DNA from: Natrinema sp046097095
GTDB lineage: Archaea; Halobacteriota; Halobacteria; Halobacteriales; Natrialbaceae
Direction: 5' to 3'
Length of the DNA stretch: 64,000 bases
Assembly: GCF_046097095.1 (NCBI RefSeq)
Contig: NZ_CP175698.1
Span: 496,001-560,000 of the forward strand
Below, piece by piece: positions 27,369 to 35,326 of this stretch. Below the pieces are notes generated by a model. That model was not told the DNA's origin and made no database searches. It saw only the letters and a program-made list of their open reading frames with translations. Position 1 is the stretch's first letter, and the number at the start of each line of letters is the position of its first letter. A program made the position numbers and the translations under genes.

Positions 27369-28304
27369 ATGAAGGACCAACACAATAATAAAGCAGTAGA
27401 TAGGAGAAACCTACTGAAGATACTCGGTACGTCCGGTGCAGTTGCCGGGGTCGGACTCGGGAATATCGCTACCGCGGCCAGTGCGACTGAAACCGGAAAC
27501 GGTCTCCCCTTCACGGTCACAGACACGGCACTTGTCGGAGGTGAGACGCTCATCGACGACCTACGGGTACTTGCTTCCCAAGAGGGGCCAAATCGTCTCG
27601 CGTCGACAATGGAGTCAGAAGTGAACCTCGACTCGACCGATTCGTATGCATTCGGAGTGGCCCTCAAGACGAACAATGACTCGATCAACCATCGAAACCC
27701 GCGCCTAGTGAGCAAGTTCTTCAAATCCGCCGATAACGGAGATATTGATCCGATGCGTTCGGGTGTCCTCTTCGCGTTTACATTTGATGATGATGACGGC
27801 CGTATCGCGTCGCAGGGGGTCGGTGTCACCACCGAACCGGCGACCACCTCCCATCAGGGCCGTGGTCAAGGCCGACGCGAAGGAGGGAAACCGGATCAAT
27901 CGAATACTACTTCGCCCACAGATTCACTGCAATCCGATGGCTTCGGAACTACAGAGGCTCGTTCTGTAGTAACCAGGCAGTTCGGCGAACAGAACGGAAC
28001 GGTGGTTGCCAGCACACCGAACCAGCAGACCATGCGCGTCGGTAGTAGCGGCGGCGTTACCACACAGGGATGTTGGGTCAGTGAGGGTACGTGTCGTGAT
28101 ATTCTCGCAATCGCGTGTGCGGGCGTCTCTCAGCTCGATGATAGAGCGTGTCTTCGCGCGTGCTGGCGAGTCGCTGTCTCGAACCCCCTCGCGGGTGGTG
28201 CCTGCTGGGGGCTCTGTCAGGCGATCACTACTTGGTACGGCACGGCTGCCTGTGCCACCCAGGTGGACGAGGTCTGTGACACCGTTATCAGCGACGATTG
28301 TTGA
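27369..28304 (+). CDS. Tat-exported halocin C8-like precursor
   Basis: A 311-residue protein. Residues 1-35 form a Tat signal: twin-arginine DRRNLLKILG, a hydrophobic stretch and a likely cut after ATAASA. Residues about 36-165 are a soluble domain; a polar linker (about 166-200) follows. Residues 234-311 are a hydrophobic, cysteine-rich domain with ten cysteines (235, 242, 250, 261, 265, 279, 283, 295, 303, 311) and a cysteine as the last residue. This matches the halocin C8 precursor layout: Tat signal, N-terminal immunity part, C-terminal ten-Cys antimicrobial peptide. Sequence identity to known halocins is not shown, and the processing site is unknown. The base composition is AT-richer than in its neighbours. 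Confidence 0.72.
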   Translation: MKDQHNNKAVDRRNLLKILGTSGAVAGVGLGNIATAASATETGNGLPFTVTDTALVGGETLIDDLRVLASQEGPNRLASTMESEVNLDSTDSYAFGVALKTNNDSINHRNPRLVSKFFKSADNGDIDPMRSGVLFAFTFDDDDGRIASQGVGVTTEPATTSHQGRGQGRREGGKPDQSNTTSPTDSLQSDGFGTTEARSVVTRQFGEQNGTVVASTPNQQTMRVGSSGGVTTQGCWVSEGTCRDILAIACAGVSQLDDRACLRACWRVAVSNPLAGGACWGLCQAITTWYGTAACATQVDEVCDTVISDDC

Positions 28305-28382
28305 TAACAAGGTGTCTGACATCTAGTACAGCTTCCAACAATACCCGTAACGGTTAATATTACTAAGCTGGTATCATAACTC

Positions 28383-28994
28383 ATGTTCTCAGATACCAGC
28401 GATCGCCGTCTCCCAGTGGCGAAGGGTATTCTCGTCACCCTCGCAATTCTCATCAACGTACTCGCCCTGAATCATACCCCGTCGTTCGACGTGTTCTTCA
28501 CCGGATTGCTCGTCGCGTTCCTCCTTGAGGATCTGTTTGAGACCCGCGGTCCGGTTGCGCTGGTCATCGCTGGATTCGCGTTCTGGAACGCCACTCAATC
28601 GCTCTATAGACCGCTAGAGAGACTGTGGGCCGTCGTCTTCGTCACCATCGGTCTCATCGCAGTTGTGATCGGCAGCCGACAACTCATGCGGGATCGAATT
28701 GACGAGCAGCGTGCGAATGATGCGGCATATGTTGATGTAGTGGTCGTTCGTCGCGTATTCAATGCACTTAGAGATAGACCGCGGTCGGTCGGCGAACTGT
28801 CGCGCGAACTCGATCACACCGAATCGAGGATCGAGTTTGCCGTCGAGTTTCTTGAGGAACGTAATTTCGTGAGTCGCGACGGCGACATCGTGCGACTCCG
28901 CGAGAATGCAGATGGAGTGTTCGATTACGCCCGTATTACTGCGGTGACGACGTATAACTCCCTATTCGATCGGCATTCCTCTCAACCGCGATGA
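28383..28994 (+). CDS. Membrane protein with C-terminal winged helix, halocin-locus partner
   Basis: A 203-residue protein with four predicted membrane helices (about 12-32, 36-54, 58-76, 80-102) and a cytoplasmic winged helix (about 115-180; ALRDRPRSVGELSRELDHTE). I recognise no named family. It lies 78 bases after the ten-Cys precursor with its own TATA-like string (TTAATATTA, 28354-28362) placed for a leaderless start. It overlaps the next gene by four bases (ATGA). Position suggests regulation of, or protection from, the peptide; this is inference only. Confidence 0.7.
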   Translation: MFSDTSDRRLPVAKGILVTLAILINVLALNHTPSFDVFFTGLLVAFLLEDLFETRGPVALVIAGFAFWNATQSLYRPLERLWAVVFVTIGLIAVVIGSRQLMRDRIDEQRANDAAYVDVVVVRRVFNALRDRPRSVGELSRELDHTESRIEFAVEFLEERNFVSRDGDIVRLRENADGVFDYARITAVTTYNSLFDRHSSQPR

Positions 28995-29188
28995 CCGATG
29001 AATTCGTCCTGCGCGAGGAACTCGCGTTCGGACTCAAAGTCGGCGCTGCCGCATTCATCGTCGATCTGGCAGTCGGTCTCGGCATCGCCAGCGAGCAGTT
29101 CCCGACAGCTGCCCGAAGCGCGACCGTGGTTGGGTCCGCCTTCGTCGTTACGACGCTCGCAGTTCGATGGCTCACCCGCAGTCGGTAG
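28991..29188 (+). CDS. Small two-helix membrane protein
   Basis: A 65-residue protein with an acidic N-terminus (MTDEFVLREELAFGLK) and two hydrophobic segments (GAAAFIVDLAVGLGIA and ATVVGSAFVVTTLAV) ending in a basic RWLTRSR tail. It is translationally coupled to the preceding gene through an ATGA overlap. Size and topology resemble small immunity or accessory proteins of peptide-antibiotic loci, but no homology is asserted. Confidence 0.6.
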   Translation: MTDEFVLREELAFGLKVGAAAFIVDLAVGLGIASEQFPTAARSATVVGSAFVVTTLAVRWLTRSR

Positions 29189-29544
29189 TCGACTACCGGA
29201 CCGATCGCCGATATATCCGGGCCGGGACCGACGTATCATGCTCGAGTAATATTATGATCGAGAGTAGTGCGTTCTTCCCATATCTGATCGAATCTCACAA
29301 CAGACATTTGAAATTCCAGGGTGTCGGCGATTTCTCGCCATCGTGACTGCGATATTAGCCGCGGCAGTGTACATGTAACCCGTTCCAAGGGCGCGGTAAA
29401 TAGGGTAGCGCGGGTTGCCGGCTCCGACGCCGGAACCGGTCCTCGCGTATGCACGACCGCGCGGACCCGCGACCGCACGCACACCCGCGCCCTCTTCCGA
29501 TTTCGGCGAAAGCGTTATCAAATGCTCAGTCGTACCGAGCCACA
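29189..29544. other. Gap before topA, no gene supported
   Basis: 356 bases with AT-rich patches near 29240-29260 and a CCGGC/GCCGG hairpin near 29417-29432. Neither strand has a credible gene. The region marks the return from the AT-richer island to normal high GC. Confidence 0.45.
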
Positions 29545-29616
29545 ATGAACGACACGCGCCCGTTTCGACAGCGCCCCGACGCTCGAGGGCCCGGAGGTGA
29601 GCCGCGGTGGAACTGA
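29545..29616 (+). CDS. Short upstream ORF overlapping the topA start
   Basis: An ATG at 29545 opens a 23-codon frame (starting MNDTRPFRQRPDARG) that ends with TGA at 29614-29616, seven bases past the first base of the topA GTG. The topA ribosome site lies inside it. It may be a leader peptide coupling or tuning topA translation, or a chance frame. No family is recognisable. Confidence 0.35.
   Translation: MNDTRPFRQRPDARGPGGEPRWN
29593..29600 (+). promoter_or_regulatory. Shine-Dalgarno site fixing the topA GTG start
   Basis: GGAGGTGA lies six bases before the GTG at 29607 and supports that non-ATG start. Confidence 0.8.
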
Positions 29617-32087
29617 TAATCACGGAGAAGGACAACGCGGCCCGCCGGATCGCGGACATCCTGAGCGGCGGGACCTACGATTCGAGTCGCGAAAACGGGG
29701 TGAACGTCTACGAGTGGGGCGGCAAGCGCTGCGTGGGACTGTCGGGCCACGTCGTCGGCGTCGACTTTCCCTCGGAGTACTCCGACTGGCGCGACGTCGA
29801 GCCGGTCGAACTGATCGACGCGAGCGTCGAGAAGACGGCGACGAAGGAGAACATCGTCGCGACGCTGCGACTCCTCGCGCGCCGAGCCGAGCGCGTGACG
29901 ATCGCGACGGACTACGACCGCGAGGGCGAACTGATCGGTAAGGAGGCCTACGACATCGTCCGCGACGTGGACGAGGAAGTCCCCATTCGCCGGGTGCGCT
30001 TTTCCTCGATCACGGAAAACGAGGTCCAGAACGCGTTCGACGAGCCCGACGACCTCGATTTCGACCTCGCTGCCGCCGGCGAGGCCCGCCAGATCATCGA
30101 CCTCGTCTGGGGCGCTGCGCTCACCCGTTTCCTCTCCCTCTCTGCGGGCCAGCTGGGCAACGACTTCATCTCCGTCGGCCGAGTCCAGTCGCCGACGCTG
30201 AAGCTGATCGTCGACCGCGAGCGCGAGATCGAGGCGTTCGATCCCGAGGACTACTGGGAACTCTTTGCCGACCTGACGAAGGACGATACCTCGTTCGAGG
30301 CCCAGTACTTCTACCGCGACGAGGACGACAACGAGGCCGAGCGCGTCTGGGAGGAGGCGGTCGCCGAGGAGGTCTACGAGACGCTCACCGAGCGCGACAG
30401 CGCGACCGTCGTCGACGTCAACCGACGAACTCGCACCGACGCGCCGCCGACACCCTTTAACACGACTCAGTTTATCCGCGCGGCCAGCGCGCTCGGCTAT
30501 TCGGCCAAGCGGGCGATGTCGATCGCCGAGGACCTCTACACCGCCGGCTACATCACCTATCCGCGGACGGACAACACCGTCTACCCCGACGACTTAGATC
30601 CCGATGACCTGCTCGACGACTTCGTCGGCCACAATACGCTCGGCGAGTCGGCCGAGTCGCTGCTCGAGGCCGACGAGATCAGTCCAACAGAAGGCGACGA
30701 GGAGACGACCGACCACCCGCCGATCCATCCGACGGGCGAGATCCCGAGCCGGGGCGACGTGAGCGACGACGAGTGGGAGATCTTCGAACTCGTCGTCCGG
30801 CGGTTCTACGCGACCGTCGCCGACGCCGCGAAGTGGGAACACCTCAAGGTCGTCGCCGAGGTCGACGACCACCGGCTCAAGGCCAACGGCAAGCGGCTGG
30901 TCGAGCCCGGCTACCACGACGTCTACCCGTACTTCTCCACGACGGAGAACTACGTCCCCGACGTCGACGAGGGCGAGGAACTGGCGCTCTCCGACGTCGA
31001 ACTCGAGGCCAAACAGACCCAGCCGCCGCGTCGATACGGTCAATCCCGGCTCATCGAGACGATGGAGGAGATGGGGATCGGAACGAAGTCGACCCGTCAC
31101 AACACCCTGGAGAAGCTCTACGACCGGGGCTACATCGAGAGTGACCCGCCGCGGCCGACGAAGCTCGCGATGGCGGTCGTCGACGCGGCCGAGAACTACG
31201 CCGACCGCGTCGTCAGCGAGGAGATGACCGCCCAACTCGAGGCCGATATGGACGCCATCGCCAGCGGCGAGGCCGACCTCTCGGAAGTCACCGACGAGTC
31301 CCGCGAGATGTTAGCGGAGATCTTCGCGAGCCTGGCCGATTCGCGCGAGGAGATCGGCGATCACCTCAAGAAGTCGCTGAAAGACGACAAGCGGCTGGGG
31401 CCGTGTCCGGAGTGCGGCGAGGACCTGCTCGTGCGCCGGAGCCGCCACGGCTCCTATTTCATCGGCTGTGACGGCTACCCCGATTGCGAGTACACCCTGC
31501 CGCTGCCCTCGACGGGCAAGCCGCTGATCTTAGAGAGCGAGTGCGAGGAACACGGCTTACACGAGGTCAAGATGCTCGCGGGCCGGCAAACGTTCGTCCA
31601 CGGCTGTCCGCTCTGTAAGGCCGAGGACGCCGGCGAGGGCCCGATCATCGGCGACTGTCCCGAGTGCGGGGACGACCATGGCGGAGAGTTGGCGATCAAG
31701 ACCCTTCAGAGCGGCTCCCGGCTTGTGGGCTGTACCCGCTATCCCGACTGCGAGTACTCGCTACCACTCCCCCGCCGGGGCGAAATCGAGGTCACCGACG
31801 AGCACTGCGACGAACACGACCTACCCGAACTCGTCGTCCACAGCGGCGACGAGCCCTGGGAACTGGGCTGTCCGATCTGCAACTACCAGGAATTCCAGGC
31901 CCGCGAGAGCGAGTCGGGCTCCGACCTCGAGGCCCTCGACGGCATCGGAGCCAAGACCGTCGCAAAGCTCGCCGAGGCGGGGATCGAGGACCTCGAGGAC
32001 TTGACCGATGCCGACCCGGACACGGTCGCGGACGACGTCGACGGAGTCAGCGCCGATCGCGTCCGAAGCTGGCAGGCCAAGGCCTGA
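29607..32087 (+). CDS. topA: DNA topoisomerase I (type IA)
   Basis: An 826-residue enzyme relaxing negatively supercoiled DNA by single-strand passage. It has an N-terminal TOPRIM domain (LIITEKDNAARRIA; acidic motif ATDYDREGE), then the cleavage domain with active-site Tyr318 in YITYPRTDN. At least three C-terminal zinc-ribbon-like modules follow (CPECGEDLLV...CDGYPDC; CPECGDDHGG...CTRYPDC; CPICNYQ). A final helix-hairpin-helix region (LDGIGAKTVAKLAEAGIEDL) ends the protein. The GTG start is supported by an ideal ribosome site. Confidence 0.96.
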   Translation: MELIITEKDNAARRIADILSGGTYDSSRENGVNVYEWGGKRCVGLSGHVVGVDFPSEYSDWRDVEPVELIDASVEKTATKENIVATLRLLARRAERVTIATDYDREGELIGKEAYDIVRDVDEEVPIRRVRFSSITENEVQNAFDEPDDLDFDLAAAGEARQIIDLVWGAALTRFLSLSAGQLGNDFISVGRVQSPTLKLIVDREREIEAFDPEDYWELFADLTKDDTSFEAQYFYRDEDDNEAERVWEEAVAEEVYETLTERDSATVVDVNRRTRTDAPPTPFNTTQFIRAASALGYSAKRAMSIAEDLYTAGYITYPRTDNTVYPDDLDPDDLLDDFVGHNTLGESAESLLEADEISPTEGDEETTDHPPIHPTGEIPSRGDVSDDEWEIFELVVRRFYATVADAAKWEHLKVVAEVDDHRLKANGKRLVEPGYHDVYPYFSTTENYVPDVDEGEELALSDVELEAKQTQPPRRYGQSRLIETMEEMGIGTKSTRHNTLEKLYDRGYIESDPPRPTKLAMAVVDAAENYADRVVSEEMTAQLEADMDAIASGEADLSEVTDESREMLAEIFASLADSREEIGDHLKKSLKDDKRLGPCPECGEDLLVRRSRHGSYFIGCDGYPDCEYTLPLPSTGKPLILESECEEHGLHEVKMLAGRQTFVHGCPLCKAEDAGEGPIIGDCPECGDDHGGELAIKTLQSGSRLVGCTRYPDCEYSLPLPRRGEIEVTDEHCDEHDLPELVVHSGDEPWELGCPICNYQEFQARESESGSDLEALDGIGAKTVAKLAEAGIEDLEDLTDADPDTVADDVDGVSADRVRSWQAKA

Positions 32088-32108
32088 GCCGAGACCGATG
32101 TCGGTCCT

Positions 32109-33497
32109 TTAGACCCGCTTTTCTACCTGCTGAACGCCTTCGGCCAGCTCTTCGCGTTTGAAATACATTCCCTCGACGGCGAAGACAGCCGCCGCGATGG
32201 CGACGACTAGCCAGAAGACCGCCGGGAGCTGCGAGTAAAGATACCACGTCAGCATGACGAAGAACGCGGCCGAGCCGATCGTCCCTAGCAGCGGGGGGAT
32301 GGGGTTGACGTCGACGTCCTCCTCGCCGCGGACCGTCAACGCGAGCGCGCTCATCGCGCCGAAGACGACGATGAAGGCCAGCGAGGCGAACTCCACGACG
32401 GCCTCGAGGCTGCCGAGAGCGGTAAAGGCGGCCGTCAGGACGCCAATGACGATTACGGTCCGTTCGGGCGCGGCCGCGGCGTCCGCGTCGCCCATCTCGT
32501 CGGGGAGGATATCGTCGCTGATGAGGTTCTTCGCGAAGATGGCCTCGCTGAACATGGTCGAGTTGATCGCGCTGGCCGTCGAGACGAGGCCGGCGATGCC
32601 GACCGCCAGCGCGAGCCACTTCGAGATTAGCAAGGCACCGTAGAGCAGCGCCGGTTCGGGCTGGGCGGCGATCACTTCTTCGGGCAACAGCGTCGTGATC
32701 ACGAATCCGACGAGGATGTAGATCGACGCTGCGATCGGGATCGAGACGAACACGCCCTTCGCGAGCGTCTCGTCCGGATCGTCGAACTGGTCTTGATCGT
32801 AGAACAGCAACTGCCAGCCCTCGAACGAGACGAAACCGACCGACGCGGCGATGATCGGGTTAAGTCCGAGTTCCGCGAAGCCGAGTCGCAGTTGATAGTT
32901 CGCCGCGCCAAACCAGAGGCCGATCAAGCCGAAGACGGCGATGATCCCTGCCTGAACGAACACGAGGTAGCGTTCGACCGCCGCCGACGAGCCTGCGCCG
33001 AGGAGGTTCACCCCGACGAACGCGGCGATGACACTGATCGAGATGAACTGTCGGACCGGCAGGCCCCAGACGTATTCGAAGCCGATCAGCATCTGCCCGT
33101 ACATCCCGAACGCGTAGGCGTACATCGCCATCGTTCCGATATAGCCGACGACGAGCGTCCAGCCGACGACGCCGGCGATCGTCGATCTTCCCGTGAGTTC
33201 CTCGATGTACGAGACCGACCCACCGCTGCTCTCGGTTGCGTCGTTCAGTTTGATGAATGAGTATGCACAACAGAGGACGACGACGGTCGCGATGCTGTAG
33301 GCGAACCACGTCAGGATACCTGCCGCGGCCACGACGATGCCGATCGCCGCGTAGATACCGCCGCCGACGATGCCGCCTACGCCGAGCGCGACGGCCGTCG
33401 TGACGCCGAACTCGCCGCCGTTATCTCCGCCGCCGTTATCGCCGTTCTGCCCGCCGTTTCCACCGCCATCCTGCCCACCGGTTCCGTCCGTGCTCAT
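32109..33497 (-). CDS. APC-superfamily amino acid permease
   Basis: A 462-residue transporter with about 12 membrane helices. The first helix contains the unwound-helix motif VGGIVGGGIYAAIG, typical of APC amino acid/cation symporters. An N-terminal Gly/Asp/Asn low-complexity tail of about 30 residues precedes helix 1. Its ATG overlaps the stop of the upstream binding-protein gene by four bases (ATGA). The substrate is probably an amino acid, but no residue fixes which one. It is convergent with topA. Confidence 0.88.
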   Translation of the reverse strand: MSTDGTGGQDGGGNGGQNGDNGGGDNGGEFGVTTAVALGVGGIVGGGIYAAIGIVVAAAGILTWFAYSIATVVVLCCAYSFIKLNDATESSGGSVSYIEELTGRSTIAGVVGWTLVVGYIGTMAMYAYAFGMYGQMLIGFEYVWGLPVRQFISISVIAAFVGVNLLGAGSSAAVERYLVFVQAGIIAVFGLIGLWFGAANYQLRLGFAELGLNPIIAASVGFVSFEGWQLLFYDQDQFDDPDETLAKGVFVSIPIAASIYILVGFVITTLLPEEVIAAQPEPALLYGALLISKWLALAVGIAGLVSTASAINSTMFSEAIFAKNLISDDILPDEMGDADAAAAPERTVIVIGVLTAAFTALGSLEAVVEFASLAFIVVFGAMSALALTVRGEEDVDVNPIPPLLGTIGSAAFFVMLTWYLYSQLPAVFWLVVAIAAAVFAVEGMYFKREELAEGVQQVEKRV

Positions 33498-35089
33498 GCT
33501 TTCGATCCTACTGTCACTACCTCGTCTTCCGATACGAGCCGCGGATTGACTTCCGCGATCGGATGCACGCGGAAGTTCCGAACGCCCGAATCCACGGCGA
33601 AGCTATTCTCGAACGAACAGATCGGCAGGCAGACCCGATCCTCGAGCAGCCGCGTGATCGCTTCCGCGTAGAGTCGGCGACGCCGGTCGCGGTTCTCCGT
33701 CTCGCGGGCCGACGTGAGCCGCTCCATGACCGCGTCCTCGCGGTAGAAGGTCCCGTTCGTGAATCCGGCCATGTTCTCGTGGAACGTCGGATAGAGGTGC
33801 GAGTCCGGATCGGACGTCCCGCTGATCTCGCCGACGAACACCGAGTAATCGCGCTCGGAACCGGAGACGTACCGCTCGAGAAAGGTCGCCTCAGGCTTCG
33901 AGACGACGAGCGCACCGTGACCGGCCTCTCTGAGACCGCCGGCGAGCGCCTCGCCGAACTCCTTGTGTTTCGGATCCATCGAGGTGAGGATGCGAAGTTG
34001 CCCGCTCGTCTCGTCGGCGTCGCGGAACAGCCGACGGGCGCGTTCGGAGTTCTTCTCGGTGGCGAGCGCCGCCCATTCCTCGGTCGGCATATTCCACTCG
34101 TCGGCGACCTGTGGCGGCAACGGCCCGTACTGGCGCTGCCCCATCGGCGCGACGAACTCTGACACCGCCTTCTCGAGGTCGATACAGTGGCTGATCGCCC
34201 TCCGTACCGTGGGATCGGTCGTCGGCCCCTCGTTCAGGTTGAAGCCGAAGTAAAACGACGTGTATCCCCGGTTGCGCTTTACCGACGCGTTCGCTACCTC
34301 GGCGACGTGATCGACGATCGTCGGCGAGACCGGCTCGATCGCGTCGTTGCGGTTCGTCCGCAGGCTCGTCAACTGAGTCATCGGGAACTCGACGTACGCC
34401 ATCGTGACCCGCTCGATCGCGGGCATCGGCTCGTCCCAATAGTCGCCCCAGCGGCGCAGCGTGACCTTCTTCTCCTCGCTGAACGACGCCACCTCGAACG
34501 GACCGGCACCGATCGGGTCGGTCGCGAACGCCGCCGGATCGTCCTCTCGCTCCCGCCGCGGAACGATCGGCTGCGTCAGCGCGTGCTCGACGGCCGGATA
34601 CGGGTGTGCGAGCGTGAACCGAACGGTCCGCTCGTCGACGGCCTCGACCGAGTCGAACGGGCTCACCCGCCACGCCGTCGGCGCGTCCTCCTCGAGTGGT
34701 GCAGTAAACGAGTAGACCACGTCGTCGGCGACCACCTCGCGCCCGTTCTGGAACTGCACACCGTCTCCGAGTTCGACGACGACGTCGCGGCGGCCGGTCC
34801 CGAACCGGGGCTCGCCGGCCGCGAGTTTCGGGACGATATCGGTCCCCTCGCCGTACTCGTAGAGCCCGTCGAACACCCGTCCGATCGCCTGTTCAGAACC
34901 GATCGATTTCGCGTCGATCGGATCGAGCGTGATCGGCGGGCGCAGCGTCCCGACGCGAAACGTCGGAGACGGGCCGGTTCCGAGCGTCGTCGAACAGCCC
35001 GCGAGCGCTCCCGAACCCACACCGCAGATCGCCGCGAGCAGTTGCCGTCGCGTCGCCTCGGCCGCTCGAGCGTGCGTTCCATCGACCAT
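33494..35089 (-). CDS. Family 5 extracytoplasmic solute-binding lipoprotein
   Basis: A 531-residue protein with a Tat signal and lipobox: ATRRQLLAAICG, then GALAGCS, where the Cys would be lipidated. The mature part follows the SBP_bac_5 pattern (peptide/nickel/oligosaccharide binding): RVFDGLYEY, a KVTLRRWGDYW-like strand and PTVRRAISHCID in the second lobe. Family members normally feed ABC importers. No ABC permease or ATPase is next to it; instead it is coupled to an APC permease. ATG at 35089 is preferred to a GTG three codons upstream. Confidence 0.87.
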   Translation of the reverse strand: MVDGTHARAAEATRRQLLAAICGVGSGALAGCSTTLGTGPSPTFRVGTLRPPITLDPIDAKSIGSEQAIGRVFDGLYEYGEGTDIVPKLAAGEPRFGTGRRDVVVELGDGVQFQNGREVVADDVVYSFTAPLEEDAPTAWRVSPFDSVEAVDERTVRFTLAHPYPAVEHALTQPIVPRREREDDPAAFATDPIGAGPFEVASFSEEKKVTLRRWGDYWDEPMPAIERVTMAYVEFPMTQLTSLRTNRNDAIEPVSPTIVDHVAEVANASVKRNRGYTSFYFGFNLNEGPTTDPTVRRAISHCIDLEKAVSEFVAPMGQRQYGPLPPQVADEWNMPTEEWAALATEKNSERARRLFRDADETSGQLRILTSMDPKHKEFGEALAGGLREAGHGALVVSKPEATFLERYVSGSERDYSVFVGEISGTSDPDSHLYPTFHENMAGFTNGTFYREDAVMERLTSARETENRDRRRRLYAEAITRLLEDRVCLPICSFENSFAVDSGVRNFRVHPIAEVNPRLVSEDEVVTVGSKA

Positions 35090-35326
35090 ATATAGCACAA
35101 TCTACATTTCCCCGCTCTCTCGCATGCCCTCCGCGTTCGGGTCGAACTCGTGAACAGTGTCGGGATGAACAAGGTTGGGTGATTTGCCTGCAACTGATGG
35201 GGACGCGGGTGTCACGCCGTTCACCGGCCGATCTGACGTTGCCGGGTGTACGATTAACTGAGTGTATCTCGAGGTGTAGGTATCAATACGACAGCGTGCG
35301 CTGCGATCACGCGTCGTGCGACCACC

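Noticed and set aside
29390..29470. Possible tRNA-like fold with a CCGGC/GCCGG hairpin
   Set aside because: No T-arm consensus, no matching seven-base acceptor stem and no plausible anticodon arm.
29252..29659. 135-codon minus-strand frame across the topA start
   Set aside because: No ribosome site or family motif, and it would cover the topA start region; judged a shadow.
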